A stretch of 64,000 nt of DNA from Emydura subglobosa. Its lineage: Eukaryota; Chordata; Testudines; Chelidae. Positions 1 to 13,078 of this stretch are shown here, piece by piece (the stretch's first letter is position 1; every line of letters begins with the position of its first letter). Location of the stretch: contig ML679974.1 in the NCBI GenBank assembly GCA_007922225.1, forward strand, positions 7,243,105 through 7,307,104. The letters run 5' to 3'. The notes under the pieces are model-generated. The model was not told the origin of the DNA. It did no database searches and saw only the letters and a program-made list of their open reading frames with translations. Made by a program: the position numbers and the translations under genes.

Positions 1-789
1 GTGATTTTTCCCTGGCATAGTGCTCCTCCTGGCTCCTGTCCTGGGGCCTCCCTGGTTGGCCGCTCTGTCCATCCCAGGCTTCGGGCAGGTTCTCAGTTGT
101 GTCACTTTGTGAGGTCCTGCTCGCTGTAGCCCTTTCTGTCTGGAGCACCGGCTGCACCCAGCGTGTCACTCTCTCCCTGTCTCCGCTCATCCCTGTCCAC
201 CCTCCCAAACAGCACTGCTTTCTTCTGGAACAATCAGTACTTCCCCCACAGGGCAAAGATTTAAAGAGGCCATGCTCTCTAAACCTCTAAGGGGTTACAT
301 ACATAAGGGCTTGTCCATGTAGAATCAGGGCCTTGAATGGTTTTCAAGAATTCTGCAGCCTTCTGTACACTGACGTTTTTTTTCTACATCTTTGAGCCAT
401 GTGGGAAGATGGATAATGTTTTTCTGAAATGTAGATCATGATTTTTTTCTACCCTGGTTACTAAGAAATAACATGGATGCTTTTCTGTGAAGATCCCCAT
501 ATTTATCAGATCATTTGCTCACTTTTACTTATAGTAATTCATCTGAAAGGATGCAGAGGCTGAAATGGATTTGATGATTTAAAAAAAAAATCCACTTCCC
601 TACTGAACACTCTACAAATATTCAGCCTCTGAAACACAAGTACTGCACAGCCCCATGCTTACTTGTCAGATGTATCTATGTCTCACTGAAATCAATGGAA
701 CTGTATGGTCTTTGCATGGCACTCAATGGGCTAACAACTTGATTCTCCAAGGTGCTGAGCGCTCCAGCTCAGACCCATCACAGCACTCG
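1..789. other. Unassigned sequence
   Basis: No gene or recognisable repeat family is seen. The short open frame at 99-290 has no splice or family support. The piece around 660-730 contains a loose 'actgaaatcaatgg' motif related to the palindromic elements found elsewhere. Confidence 0.5.
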
Positions 790-935
790 AGCTTATGTTT
801 AACTTGAAGCATATGAAGAGTCTGGCATGTAAGTAGTCCCATTGACTTCAATAGGAGTACTCACTGATTTCATAGGAATACTCACATGCTTTAAGTTAAG
901 CATCTACTAGTGCTTTCCTAGATCTGGGCCAGAGG
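790..935. repeat. Short palindromic (MITE-like) element
   Basis: The centre 'cccattgacttcaatagg' is flanked by partly inverted copies of 'agtactcac' and 'gcttaactt'-type words. It ends in 'agatctgggcc', a terminus shared with other palindromic elements in this window. It has no coding capacity. I infer a non-autonomous foldback DNA transposon of a family common in sauropsid genomes. Confidence 0.5.
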
Positions 936-1819
936 GCTCAGCATCTTTCAGGACGGAGCCCCACAAAGAGTTGCAGAAGAAAAATCAGCTCCTCCGCTAC
1001 TTGTATCTTTTCCTTTTTACACATTTTAACAAGAGACAGTCTTTCTTTCTGTTATTTTGTTAGAGGCAGCACAGACCATGATATGATTTACCAGCATGGG
1101 AGGGCACTTATTTAAAATGCATTGTTCTGATTGCTTCAGTCCACATGTATTGTACCACCATTTGCTTGCAACTTCAAATCAACACCAAACATTGCACAAA
1201 AAGCAAACTGAAAATGCTAAGAACATTGAAGCAATCAGCTTGATTTACTTGTCCATATTTTGCATTTTCTCCTCCAGCTTCCTTATCTCAGCTTGTTCTG
1301 ACATTTTATGGTATAAAATAACTGACAACTCATTCATCCCCACCTCTCCCTCTCAACTGCCCCCAACATAATGTTAACTTGGTAGAGGAGGTCAAGGAGA
1401 GAAGGTCTCTTTGGAAGCATATCAGGTTAGTGGTATCAGCAGTGGCAGAAATTATGGTTCCAAAAGAAAAAGTAAAAGAAGTTCACCAGTCCCCCAAGGT
1501 TCAAATACAGCTTGGGCAGAGAAGGCCCAACACTTACTGGTGCCCAACAGCCAACCAGCCAACTGGTATATCTCATCCAGGTTACAAGGAAGCAAAATAT
1601 TTGGAGAGGATATCATGAACAATTTATGCTTCAGATGAGGACAATGTGACAGAGCTAGAGGAATGCACTCTCAGCATTAATTTAGATAAACAAACATCTG
1701 GTAGATTTGAAATTAAAACTAGATGAACAAATCAAAGTTTGCAATTAAGTGAAGAGCAAAACTTGGAAACTTAAATCCTTAGATGCTGTCCCTCCAAAAC
1801 AGGGTTGAGGCACATTGAT
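936..1819. other. Unassigned sequence
   Basis: Open frames at 1096-1371, 1379-1618 and 1411-1638 overlap one another in different frames, have no recognisable domain and no convincing splice context. I see no gene here. Confidence 0.5.
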
Positions 1820-2090
1820 TACACAGGAATTAGAGGAAGCTTACACAGCCATACGTCTTCTATCCTTTCTTAAAAAAATGCACTGCTCATGCTATAGTAT
1901 CAGCATCACACAAACATTAAGCTATCTATCCTCACAACACCCCGGTAAGGAAGAGCAATATCATCGTCCACATTTTATAGATGGGGAACTGAGAGACTAA
2001 GCAACATGCTCAAGGTCATGCTGGAAGTCTGAGCAAGGAATTGAGCCCAGGTTGCCCAAGTCCCAGACTAGTGCCCCAGTCACTGGCCCA
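1820..2090 (-). repeat. MIR-type SINE (core-SINE), antisense
   Basis: The + strand reads as the complement of a MIR core: 'tcctcacaacacccc', then 'acattttatagatgggg', 'actgagag', 'gctcaaggtcatgctgg' and 'attgagcccaggtt'. The order matches MIR read backwards. The copy is diverged, as expected of an ancient amniote SINE. Confidence 0.75.
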
Positions 2091-3820
2091 TCCTCCCCCT
2101 CTTTGTTCTGTAAATAAAGAGAGGCCTTGAGTCTCTAGCATTGTCAGTTTAGCACCTTTTACAAAAATACGTTAAATCCACTGTAAATATAGAACAAATG
2201 AAACAAAGAATTCCTGGTGTCATCTTTGCCTTAAGAGTGAGGGCTTTACGAACTGGTTTCAAAAATGTACTTCAATGCTTACTGCAAATATTTGATGTAT
2301 TTCATTTTTTTTTATGTGTTTGTCTATTTAAGCAGTACCTAGGGAAGCTGTTGGTACAAGTAAACTGAAAGATACATGACTTGAAAATACAATACAAATA
2401 CCAAGGAAGTCAAAATTAAATCAGAAACTGATTTGCGGGCCAAGTGAAAACCAGAGTTCCTCCAGGTCAGAATGTGGCCCAATGACTGTACATTTCCTGG
2501 ATCACAAACTCCATAGAATTTTAATATAGCTTTCTGTAGGGAACAGGCACTGCTAATCAAACCCACTTTAACCACTTTCATTGCTGATGCCTGCCATAGG
2601 AGGAGTGTGGCACTTGCACCGCAGGAGGACTGTGGGCAGTGCAGAAGGTGCCTTTTGTCCCATGCCAAATTCCACTTTTCATTATTTCGCTCCATTTTTA
2701 AATACAATTTATTTTTAAATTTAAATACATTTTTAAATAAATTCTTTTTTTTTTTTTAAATGACAGGGCTATACAGTACACCCGGGACAGGAGTATAGGG
2801 GGAATAAGTCCCTCTCTTTTGCCCCCATGCAGGCTGGTACATAGAGGGAAGGAGCATGGTGGTCTGCCCACATGGAGCTCATTGCAGAATTGGGAACCCC
2901 CAACTGAAAGTTTTTAGGTGAATTTATTCTTACCCATCTGTATGGTTACATGGTCCAGAAAAGCCATTGCTTTTGACAGCAAAAACAATCTGATGACTAG
3001 ATTTAAATGAAATATGATACTGCATGCAAGAGCATCTTCTGACTTTCTAGAGTCTATGCTCATTGACTTAATGAACAAGCATTAAACAATAAACAACATC
3101 AATCCAGCACCCAATGCCAAGTCAAGCAGATGTAAAATATACAGCCAGTACTTCAGCCCAGACTCTCCATCTGATTCTAATCCTCTAACAAAGCTGGGCA
3201 TGCAATAGACTTATTTTGCTTATTGTTGTTGGGATTCCCTTGAAGACTCTTTTCCATTAGGCTTCCCAAGAACTCAGTTTGATTCCAGACTTCATTGGTC
3301 TGGTATGTTTATTTTGCATACTGCAATGGTACACTGGATGAAGAGTACGTGATGGATCCCAAGTTACACAGAAACCCTCTCTCTTTTTATACATTTAAAA
3401 CATTTCATTGCATTTACTACACATTGCACGACACATTTTGGGAATGGCTTGGTTACTGTGTACAGCATGTTTAATTACTCATGTCAAGCCAGGCCTGCAA
3501 TGGTGAAATGTCATCTTTCTCATGACTCTCTTCTACTAATAAAACTATCCAAATGAAATGCAGTTCTGAGCTGAGAAACATGTCATTACCTCAGTTTTAA
3601 CTTCCTGATACTGGATCTGTTTATTGAGCGATGGTATTCACATGGAGTTATGCATTGCAATGCCAATTGGCATTAGATTTCCAAGTCTATATGTTACTGA
3701 GTAGCAAAGATTTCCAGAGATTAAAATTGTTATCTGCATTTATACAAGCCACAGTGTCTGAAGCTTTACAGACTCTTAAGAGGGAATTTAATGCTTTGCA
3801 AGCTGTGAGGTAGGACAGTT
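2091..3820. other. Unassigned sequence with an A/T-rich spacer
   Basis: Contains a T-run and TTTAAATA-type simple sequence around 2700-2760. The 122-aa minus-strand frame at 2339-2707 matches no family I know and is not supported as a gene. The rest is unique-looking intergenic or intronic DNA. Confidence 0.45.
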
Positions 3821-3824
3821 TTTT

Positions 3825-4170
3825 CCCAATATTATAGTGGTATTATCCCCATTTTACAGGCTTGAAAGAAGGCACAAAGAGATAAAAGTATCCACTAATT
3901 TTAGGTCCCCAATTAGACACCTAAGGCCTAATTTTTACTTAGCATGATATAGCACTTGAATGTATAAAGTACAGCTCCCATTACCGTCAGTTTCAGGTGT
4001 GAGTGCTCAACTCTTGTGCAAATCAGACCCCAGGGTCTCAAGTCTGGCAACAAGAAAATGAACACACAATTAGTGACCAACTGTGAAAAAACTGGTTTAA
4101 GTGACTTGACTAGGAGCACTGTGGCAGAGGCAAGGATAGAATCCAGTTCTCCAGATAGCATTCAACTGCC
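3825..4170 (-). repeat. MIR-type SINE, interrupted by a palindromic element
   Basis: The left part (3825-3889) carries 'tattatccccattttacag' and 'ggcacaaagagataaaagt'. The right part (4099-4170) resumes with 'aagtgacttgactagg', 'gtggcagag' and 'agaatccag'. Joined, they give the normal MIR order. The break is filled by the element at 3890-4098, and the four bases 'aagt' occur on both sides, consistent with a target-site duplication. Confidence 0.7.
3890..4098. mobile_element. Palindromic MITE-like element nested in a MIR
   Basis: About 209 bp with inverted ends: 'ttaggtccccaattaga' near the left and 'aattagtgaccaactg' near the right, with 'acagctcccattaccgtca' at the centre. It sits between two halves of a MIR with 'aagt' repeated at 3886-3889 and 4099-4102. 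A related copy lies near 9150-9315. It has no coding capacity. Confidence 0.65.
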
Positions 4171-5084
4171 TTAATTATCCTTTCTGGTCCTATAATTTTT
4201 GCCTCATTCACTAAACACCTTCCAACTTCTGTAACAAATGAGGCAGGAATTCTACAGACAATAATCTACTTCACTACACAGTAGGTCCATCTGGTGACTG
4301 AATGAGGCAGAGACATGTGGGAAAACTATGTGATCATGTAACTAAGACTGTATCATGATGCATGCACACAATGGGGCAGAATTAAGCTTGCACAGACAAG
4401 CAGACATTTCTGGACATTTTAAGAATTACAACCTTAATATAGATTTGTGTGTGTGTAATTTTCTAGATTTAAGAAAGCAAGCTGGAAAAAACCTGGAATT
4501 TCCATCATCTGGCATCACATTGGTCTATGTGGGTGTCATCAGCAGGGTTGGAACTTTTGGATCTTTAGATCCATCACTTAAATTAAAGGAGTAACAGATA
4601 GGAGTAGTAGGTTGTCATTCTTTGTGTGGGCTAGCACTACGGAGGACGGCAAACTTTGCCAGTATGTTTTGCAGATATTTGTTAACAGCAGAGGAATATT
4701 GAGATTCAAGACTCTTGGTTCCATTCCAGGCTCTGTTCTAGTGAGCACAGACTCTTCTGCCCATTTCCACCACCCAAGTGTGACCAAAGAAAAGGTCAGC
4801 AGAATTTTTGACATGGGCAAAATGTATTTTCCTGAGCCTCATTCTTGGAAACAACTTGGCTGTTTTGGCTAAAATTAAATCTATATCTGTCTGAGGCAGG
4901 CATCCAGCAGGGAAAATTTCAGCCCAAAAGCTAAGTTTAGCACTGGCAAAGTTATAAGCATGTGAAAACAGGAAGCGTTGGCCAACCTTAACAGGCAGTG
5001 CTACCAGCTCTGCCTATAATAATAAATGGGAAATGAATACATCAGGCTCAAAGCAACATGTAAACTAAGTAAATATGATTATGC
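4171..5084. other. Unassigned sequence
   Basis: Short open frames on both strands (4355-4594, 4578-4820, 4612-4872) overlap each other and show no domain. I see nothing functional. Confidence 0.45.
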
Positions 5085-5210
5085 CCATTTTATACTTTAT
5101 TGACCTGGAGTCCAAAAAGATTCAATGAACTGATCACAGAACTAATCCGTTACAGAACTGAGAACAGGAGCTCTGACCCCTTGGATTGTACTCTTGCTAT
5201 TGGGTAACTT
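5085..5210 (-). repeat. Probable MIR-type SINE fragment
   Basis: Contains 'gcccattttatactttattg', 'gatcacagaactaat' and 'acaggagctctgac', in the order expected of an antisense MIR. It is strongly diverged, hence the modest confidence. Confidence 0.45.
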
Positions 5211-7552
5211 CCTCGGACACACACACAAAATAAAACTAAAAAAAATAACCAACCCATGGAAAATATCCTAAAATTAATCCCATTAGGAAGCTAATCCCTT
5301 TAGCCACGCAGCAGTATTTGCCAGAAAAAGAAATAATGCAATATTATTGAGTTTACGTACAAGTGAGTGCATGATACTATCAGGCAAGGAGCAAAAGTAA
5401 AACATTCTGCTAAGCAAATGGCCCATAACACAGACCTACAAGAGTATTTCTTTATTAGAGCTGAACAGACGCCACACATTTTATTTTAAGTAAAAATACA
5501 GAATGAGGCAGAGAGCTCATTGTGAGTCAAGAGCAGAGAAAAGAACTTGTCACAGCTAACGCCATTTAATCCCACTCAATATTAACTTGGCAATCAAAAT
5601 TGCAACCTAAATGCACACATAAATTGCATAGTTAGTAAACAGTTACTTTTCTTTGTAGGATGCTTCTCGGACAGTCATCTGAGTTAAGAGGGGCTCTTAC
5701 ATTTATGGTGAGGTATGGTGCTGTCTGACTATGTAGCAATCACTGATGGCCTGTGAGACCCTGGAATGCAATGAGCTATATTTTCAACTATTTACAAGAG
5801 GAACAAAGTACAGCAGTTATCAGGCTAGAACTGCTATTAGCTCCTGCGCCTGGGAGCAGATATAGCCCTGCTATGAAGCAATGACTTGCATGATTACCAG
5901 CATTTTATTTGCTTTAAAACACATCACTTAATTCAAACAATTTGTCCTCAGATGCCATGAGCTTCGTTCTGCTGCATTTGCAAAGAAGAAAATTAAATCT
6001 AAAAAAACTGACAGATTTCCTCCCAGTAATAAGAACTTATGAGAAGATAGCACTAGGAGCCGTGTGGGAGGGCCTCATGTCACTGAAGTTGAAACACAAG
6101 ATTACAATCTGCAATGATATCATCAGAGGGAGAGTTTTAGATCAGTGTCACCTATGATTCCTGTCACAATCACTGTTAGCATGACAGTGACCAACACATT
6201 ATCATGCAGCTTTCATTTCAGCTTTCACGGGGATAGATCAAACTCCCCCCATGAGAGAGAACTATAGGTATCGCAATGTCTCACGTGATGATCCTGCTTT
6301 GATTTTGTCAGTGCTTTCTATTTCTGATGCCTCTCCTTTCTGTCCCCTTCCCTCTAGGACTGTGGTGAGAATACTGGGGGTGGGGGTGGAGGGGGTGGTA
6401 TGCAAAGGCTAGGTAGTTTTAATGACTTGCATTATAAGCAAAATATAAATAGACCTTGTGTATGCCCTCCTGTGGAAAGAAGAACCCTAAAACCCACATG
6501 GATGATTCAAAATATTTGCTGAGAAGATGTAACCATGTGTTTTTGTCATATGCTTTAGCTAATAGGTACTAGAGAGGCAAACCTAGCATGGAAGTTCTGG
6601 CAGTTTAAGTGAACGTACTGTACAACTAGGTATGATAGTGTTTGCTTCACTTAGACAGGCTGGAATGTGTATCCAGCCTGCACGAGGTGAGGGCACTCCT
6701 CCAGCCTGTCCTGCAGGGAGCATTGCCACCTGGGATGGGAGCAGGACCGGGCCAGTTCTGACCGAATGGAGACTCTGCCAGTGCAAGAGTTTGGAAGAGG
6801 CACACACAATGGGAAAAAGGGGACAGATTGGTCTGTGCATGATCGATGGAGTTCCTCACTCCTCCCCGCCACATGCCTTTGTTGAAAGCAATCTGCTGAG
6901 CCTTAAGCAGCCAGTCTGCCAGGTCTGATTAAGTGTGGACAGGTTCACAGCCCAACACTGCCCCTTCCCTATGGCAGATATAAAAAAAAGGGGAGATTAG
7001 GAGGGGGCCACAGTATCATCCATTGCTCCCCACATCCCAGCTTCCATTCCTTTGATCTTCCTTCCTGCCTCTCACTGCTATCAAGGTCTTCTCAGTTTGG
7101 GGTTTTCCTCCAGCCAATGGCGGATTGTACCTCTAAAGTGGGGCTTCCTTTGGGCCTCTTGCCATTGCTGCCCTTAATGGAGACTTCCTCCCAGCAACCA
7201 CTACTGCCCCAGCCTGCCTGTCCCTAGAGTTTTCATAGTTAAGTGAGGCATAAGGAGTGGACAAATAATTACATAATTGCATACTAATCATTAATATGGA
7301 GACTTAATCATGTGGGCGTTCAGGTGGGCCCTGCTGAGCTTGAAAGAGCCCTGGAGACATAGGTGGAACACTGCCACTGCAGGATATTGTCATAGAAAGG
7401 ATAGGCAGAGTGAGCAAGATTCACCCAAAGCTTATCCCTGTATATGTATCCTGTCTACATACAAGGAGGCAATTAAGCAGCTCAGCTACCATGGTGATGA
7501 GCATGGACTCAAGTACCTGCCTTTAAGCATCCATGTTTGAAAATTTCAGCCA
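5211..7552. other. Unassigned sequence
   Basis: Unique-looking DNA. The frames at 5942-6157 and the overlapping cluster at 6583-6928 (both strands, several frames) have no family match, and such mutual overlap is typical of chance open frames in GC-richer DNA. Confidence 0.45.
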
Positions 7553-7675
7553 AAATGACTTGCCCAAAGCCAGACAGGGAAGCAGCAGAGTCAGGATTAG
7601 AATTCAGGAGCAACATCTGGCTCCTAGTCCTGTGATCTGACCATTAGAACATGCCTCTGTGCAGACAACAGTACT
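7553..7675 (-). repeat. MIR-type SINE fragment, antisense
   Basis: Reads 'acttgcccaaagccagaca', 'agcagagtcaggattagaa', 'tcctagtcctgtgatctgac' and 'ttagaacatgcc' in order, matching the head region of a MIR read backwards. Confidence 0.65.
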
Positions 7676-8869
7676 GCCAGATTCACTGATAACTGAGGAG
7701 CTGTGACATGAGTGGGTAGCAGTCAAGGAAAACTAGGTAGCCAAAAATCTCCACGTGAGCCTCTCATCATGATGATGTCTCATCATAAAGCAGATGTTAT
7801 GGTTTGTTTTCAACCAGACCATACAGATATCTATTGTTATTTGCTTTTGCATTTCAATTTAGCAGTGCATTAAGAATCAAGGAAACAAAACTTGAATACT
7901 TAAAATACAAGAGCTACCTAATGAGACACCTGTCAAAACTAAGTTAATTTTCTGGCTTAACCACCTTGAAAGCATCCCTTTAATTATATGCAATGGCCTG
8001 GAGATAATCATTGGTAATGAATTAACGTTTAATTTATTCTGAAATATTTAACTCAACATCTGATACCTCTAGGTGATAATGTCACTTCCACCAAACCTCT
8101 TGGAATAATATATTGCCACATGGAGATGTCTGCAATGAAATACACCATTAAATGTGTTCCCAAGCAATCAAGGCCTGTGCTGAGAAAGAATGTATTGAAT
8201 AAGGAAAGATATGAGAGGCTAGTGCAACTGTGACTTCAGTAAATAATTGGTAGTGCAGTGGTATTGTTAGTGATGGATTTCCAAAGCTCAATGTTTGACT
8301 TTTGTCTGGATGCATACCTAGAATTCTGGCTGATTCTCTGAAGTTACGCTGAGTTCTTCAGCCTGTTAAGGCAGAGTGTTCCTTCTCACCACACACACCC
8401 ATTCCCCAACAGAACCTGTGACTCTTCCTCTGTCCATTCTGTAGTTTATAGGATTCAAATAACATCCCTTTAAATAGTCTAGTGGGTCTCCCTGTCTTCT
8501 TTTGTGAAAGCCAGCAGAATACTGCAAGAGCAGCACTGTGCACAGGCAGCTAGGCCTTGTACATAGTTAACAAACAGTTATCCAGCTGTGCCACTGTTGT
8601 TTCCCCATAATCTTAAAGTTGCATAGAGAGCAAAGACACAACCACCCCCTTCATTCAGTTGGTCTCGGTTTCTCCAACCTGGTGCGTTAAGATGACGCCA
8701 AGCAGCGTCTGCTTGGCACTCTGTCTTCAAGGGGTAGGCTAACAGACTTGCTCCTCTTTCTGATATCTCCAGGGCAAGTGTCTTCCTCATCACACTGCCA
8801 AACGACAGCCACCCTCAACCAGTCTGAAGATCCCTCTCCCTAACATCTCCCTCAGTCCAGTCTGTGAGC
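7676..8869. other. Unassigned sequence
   Basis: AT-rich, unique-looking DNA. The segment about 7925-8135 has several homeodomain-like ATTA/TAAT words and low complexity is absent, so it could be a conserved non-coding element, but this cannot be judged without alignment. Minus-strand frames at 8358-8543 and 8578-8793 are not supported as genes. Confidence 0.35.
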
Positions 8870-8904
8870 AACTGGAAATATCATGAGACAGTCTCATAGT
8901 ATTT

Positions 8905-9080
8905 TTGCACTTCTGGTTCAATTCCTACCTGAAACCAGAAGTGTGGGGATGAAGACTCTTATTCAGACACATCTGAACTTCAGATACCTTTCAGTCTGGG
9001 TTTAAATCTCACAGTGCGAGAAAAGTTACTGGGGAAAGGAGAGATTGGAGTTCATCTGAACTGTTTTGCCCATCCCTAAT
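8905..9080. repeat. Possible palindromic element
   Basis: The words 'acttctggttcaattcc' and 'gaaaccagaagtgtgg' form an inverted pair, followed by two inverted 'catctgaact' words. It ends in 'ttgcccatccctaat', a terminus seen in small foldback elements. Boundaries are approximate. Confidence 0.4.
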
Positions 9081-9149
9081 TATCTGTGGTCAATTTTTCA
9101 GAAATGGCCTTTACATTTCAGTGTCACTTTGAGTGCCCAGTGCCTGGGC

Positions 9150-9315
9150 CAAATTTTTCAAACATGGGTGCCTAATGGCCTGAGTGTTATAGGTGCTTAG
9201 CACAGCCAACCCACTGTTGACTTTTACTGGCATGATGGGTGCTCAGCACCTCTGAAAATCTGGTCTCTAAAGTTGGGCACCCACAATTAGACACTACTTT
9301 TGAAAAGCTGGGATT
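9150..9315. repeat. Palindromic MITE-like element
   Basis: Inverted ends: 'gggccaaatttttcaaacat' on the left and 'agacactacttttgaaaagc' on the right, with 'ggtgcttagcac' and 'gggtgctcagcacct' inside. It belongs with the element at 3890-4098 by its shared words ('caattagacac', 'gtgctcagcac'). Confidence 0.55.
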
Positions 9316-11339
9316 AAGTAATTTAGTAACTCACTGATTTTCACTTCTTGAGACACTTCTGTGTTAATTGACAAGTTTTATTAAGTCAATGGAACTAAAC
9401 CAATTTACACCAGCAGAGAAGTTGGCCCAGTCAACCCATAATTATACTGACTGACTGCTGGGTGCAGATCACGGTTCTAACTAGCGTGCAGCCTCTCAAA
9501 GTGAAGTTGTTCTGTGGGAAGAAAAGAGGGTTCCATGGTAGCTAACTTTGCTGATTTTGTTCTGAGCTAATGGCTTTGTTTTAGGCAGCCCAACACAGGT
9601 ATCTCAAGAGAAACTGCCTGAAACACTGGATGCCTGTGAATGCATTCAATGCATTTTCCTATTGCAGGTGGAGTTAGGATTGTACAGGAGATTGTGGGAA
9701 GAGACAAGGGTAAGGATAAGAAGGGTTTCGTGCTATTTTTATACGGTATATTTTTATTCCCAATTACTTCAAAAATCAGTGGAATGGGTCAGAATCTTAA
9801 TGTATTCTCTTTTTATATCTTAATTGTATCCTAACCGTGAAAAAGCACTAAGAGGAGATTAAAGTGTTAGAATTGTTCTGATTTGTCAGCAGTTTAGGGA
9901 TTAGTTTGTGGGACTGGGATAAATTTCTGCCTGGTTCATTTAATGTAGTTGTGGTGCTCGTATTCAGAATTTTAATAACTTTCACATGAGTTTGTTGAAG
10001 TCGTTGCTGCAGATGATTTACTAGGTATTGAGATACTCAGAGCAATGACCCCTGTAAGATAGGATATCTGTGAAGGGGATGCTTTTAAAATTAACTGGGG
10101 CTCAGAGCCGCAAAACTTCAGAGTCCCTCATTCATCCCAACCCATCAGCATCTCCCACTATCTGCACAGCCTCTCTCATCCAGTTTCCCTCCCTACACCA
10201 GCTACCTTTGCTGGACTCCTTTGATTTTTCTGGTCTCACCAAAAAGAATTTTCCTTCTAATACTATTAGTCCTTCTCGCCTTAATCTTCCCTTCACATGC
10301 CCCACTTCTTGGAAAGACATTTTGGTTAACTAACTGCTGCACAAGACCTCTGCAGAGAACTAGGAAATCCTAAGGACTTTTCCTCTTTTTTGTTCCTATC
10401 GGGATCCAGATCTTTTTTACTGTATACAAGAAGATAGAAATATAAGAGACCTGAATAGACAAGTACTGCAGAGTGATGAGATAGGATTGTGCGTGCCAGT
10501 AATTCAAACCAAAACTGGCTGGACTCCATAAAGTTACCAGTCTTGCCTGTGTCCTTTAAAACTTGTTACCTTCCAGCACTGAAATCAAGAGAGGAACAGG
10601 TGATCACTGCTATGGCCCCTGAATCAGGAGGCAAACTTTGGGATTATTCTACAACTATGATATACTTTCAGCTGCCTTCGAAAGACTATAAAAAATGAGC
10701 TGGGAAGTGGAAAGGAATTTAGCTATAGGGGAGGTTTGAAGAATCTCCCTCTGCAGTTAAAAGCAGCACGTGGTTAAGAGCTGCTTTGCAGAGAGGCTCC
10801 AGCCTTATTTCTCCCTTTTGTACAAAAAGTTGCTTCCCAGAATACTCTAAAAAGGAGTGGGGAATGTCCAGCCACAACCAGAGCAGCCAACACCGTTGAA
10901 GGACAAAAGGGACACCATACACACTCCCTAGAAACCAGATTGGAAATGAAAATGGGAGAACCAGGCCTCAAATTCACATCCCAAGGTTTTGGGGAGACAG
11001 GGAGTGGATGAGATCTCCCCCTACAAGCTCTCAGGAGAGAAATTACACAGGATCATTGTCAAACAACTGCATGGATTTGTGCCAGCTTGTTAGCAGAATG
11101 TTTATTATATGAATAGCTGAAATATGAAGTTATGAAAAGCCCTGGAAGAAACACCATCCTCTAGGACACCAATCTGGCACCCTTGATACACCCACTTCTT
11201 TGTAGGTGAGATGTGAGAGATATTGCAACTGCATGCAATATCTTTGGGGACTAGAGGTATGTAAATCCAGGAGGGAAGGTTGCCACAGCTCTGCCAGGAA
11301 CTAAAAACCATGAGGGAAGGGGTGATAAGGTGAATCACT
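9316..11339. other. Unassigned sequence
   Basis: The opening part (about 9395-9470) contains 'aatttacaccagcag', a word from the short palindromic family. Frames at 9640-9834, 10070-10333, 10489-10698 and on the minus strand show no domains. No gene is supported. Confidence 0.4.
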
Positions 11340-11940
11340 CAAGCTGTAAACCACCACCCTCACATGAAATACCACACCCGAGGAAGGGTTATATGTAATG
11401 GTTCAAACAGGGTTTTCCAGGGACCAACAGACAAAAAGGACTTTTGGCATAAAAAGGTTAGGTTTAAACTGACTGAAGGCTTTCTTTCTGATCCAGCAAA
11501 TGGGCAGGACCTTTGCAGAGGGGTTGGAAAGATTTTGGCCTAGTAGGGCCCATAAGACTGAAGGGTAATCTCTGTTAAACTTTTAACATATAGGAATTTA
11601 TTGGGTTTGCTCCATATGTTTTCTCTGAAATGTTTTTACCTTAAGAATAAATGAACTTTCTTAGAAAAAGCTGTGTGGTAGCTTGTAGCTGCTGGCAATA
11701 CACTGTTCATAGCTCTTGGAGAGAGAAAGCAAAACACAGGCACTGGTCTTTAAGCAGACTGGCTTGCTGGGCACTTAGTGTAAAGCAGGGGACTACGCAG
11801 GCTTAAAACCCCTTGGTCAGAAGGGAGATATGGGTCTTTACCCAAGAGAGGTGATGTCTGTGACACAGAAACCTTAAGTGAGTGCCCTGCCAGAGGCCAC
11901 ACAGCAGGAACACAGCTGCAGTCACCCTGAAAGTGTGACA
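11340..11940 (+). repeat. Possible LTR-like repeat
   Basis: Contains a possible polyadenylation region ('taagaataaatgaac', about 11642) followed by 'agctgtgtggtagcttg' and an R/U5-like tail with 'ttggtcagaaggg'. The arrangement resembles LTRs of endogenous retroelements I associate with turtle genomes. Ends and target-site duplication could not be located. There is no coding sequence. Confidence 0.3.
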
Positions 11941-12409
11941 CCAGGCACTGCTTCTGTTCACTGATGGTTATAATCATGCACAAATAGACAGCAATAAGGA
12001 GCTTATAGTGCAACCACATGCACAATGCACCCCTCCCCCCAAAAAAAAGTCTGTTCAGCTGATCCCTCTGCTGTAGTGTCTGGAATATATTTAGTGTCTG
12101 GAGCAATGAAAGTACTCTGCTATCTATATGGCAGAAAGCTTACCTTGATAGCTAACCTTAATCCCTCATGTAAAGCCACAGGGCCTTTCTCTAGTGCCCT
12201 ACTTCTTCTGTAGTCATTTGCACAGCTGTAATGAGGAACAGGGCAATGGTGAATTGGGCCCAGGATCTAAAACACAGGGCTTCTGCAGCGGCTGCCAGAC
12301 TGTTACTGATATTTTGCTTCTTGGCTACATTTGAATTCATGCCCTTTTCTAGGATACTTAAGAGAAATACTGATAGTGTCTCTGTGCAGACAAAAAGTGA
12401 AAGAAAGGG

Positions 12410-13078
12410 TGGGTGATGGGTTTGTTGCTGGTTCTGGGGTTCAGCTCAGTTAGGCCAACACCCCTTCCAGCAGTTACACACCATCACTTTCTCCTCCACA
12501 ACCCACTCTCATGCTGAGGAAGCACAGCTGTCCTCTTTGTGACTCAGCCCTGCAGCCAGTTCCCTATAGTGGTTTCCCCTTCCAGGAGGCATGTATCAAG
12601 GTTCCAGTTCTACAGCTTCACTGCCTTACAGGGCCACTCCCCCAGGGGAACCCAGGCCCACCCTCTACTCCACTTTCCAGCTCAGGGACCCTCTACACAG
12701 CAGCCAAGGTCTGTTCCCTGCACCTTGCTCCTTCTCCCTGAGCTGTTTCCATACCTCGTGGCCCACCCCACTCCTCTGGGTTTGCCACTCTCCTCATTCT
12801 CCCCTCCAAAGGAGTAACTTTAGGCAACATCTCTGCAGCCCTCCAAATGCTCCTCCCTCTTCCCAGGGAGAGATTGTAGCCTTTCACAGCTGCTCCTTCT
12901 ATTGCCAGCCTCCCAGCTTTTATAGAAGCCCCACCTGTCGCTCATAGGTGAGCTTCTCTCTAAGTAGCTGCCTCCAGCCCAAAGACAATCCTGCAGCCTA
13001 ATTAGCTGATTGGGCCCACCTGGCTCAATTCAGTTCTTCCAGGGCTAGTGAGGGGGAGGCACTCCCCATCACAGGGTG
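12410..13078 (-). repeat. Possible LTR-like GC-rich repeat, antisense
   Basis: GC-rich, pyrimidine-rich block with 'cttttatagaagcccc' (a reversed TATA-like region), 'aattagctgattgggccc' and 'ggcactccccatcacagg'. A block with the same composition and order of motifs lies at 21150-21770. Overlapping open frames here (12511-12947 in three frames) are probably chance products of the C-rich composition. Confidence 0.35.

Noticed and set aside
2339..2707. 122-aa minus-strand frame
   Set aside because: No recognisable domain, cysteine/serine-rich random appearance, ends in an A/T simple tract.
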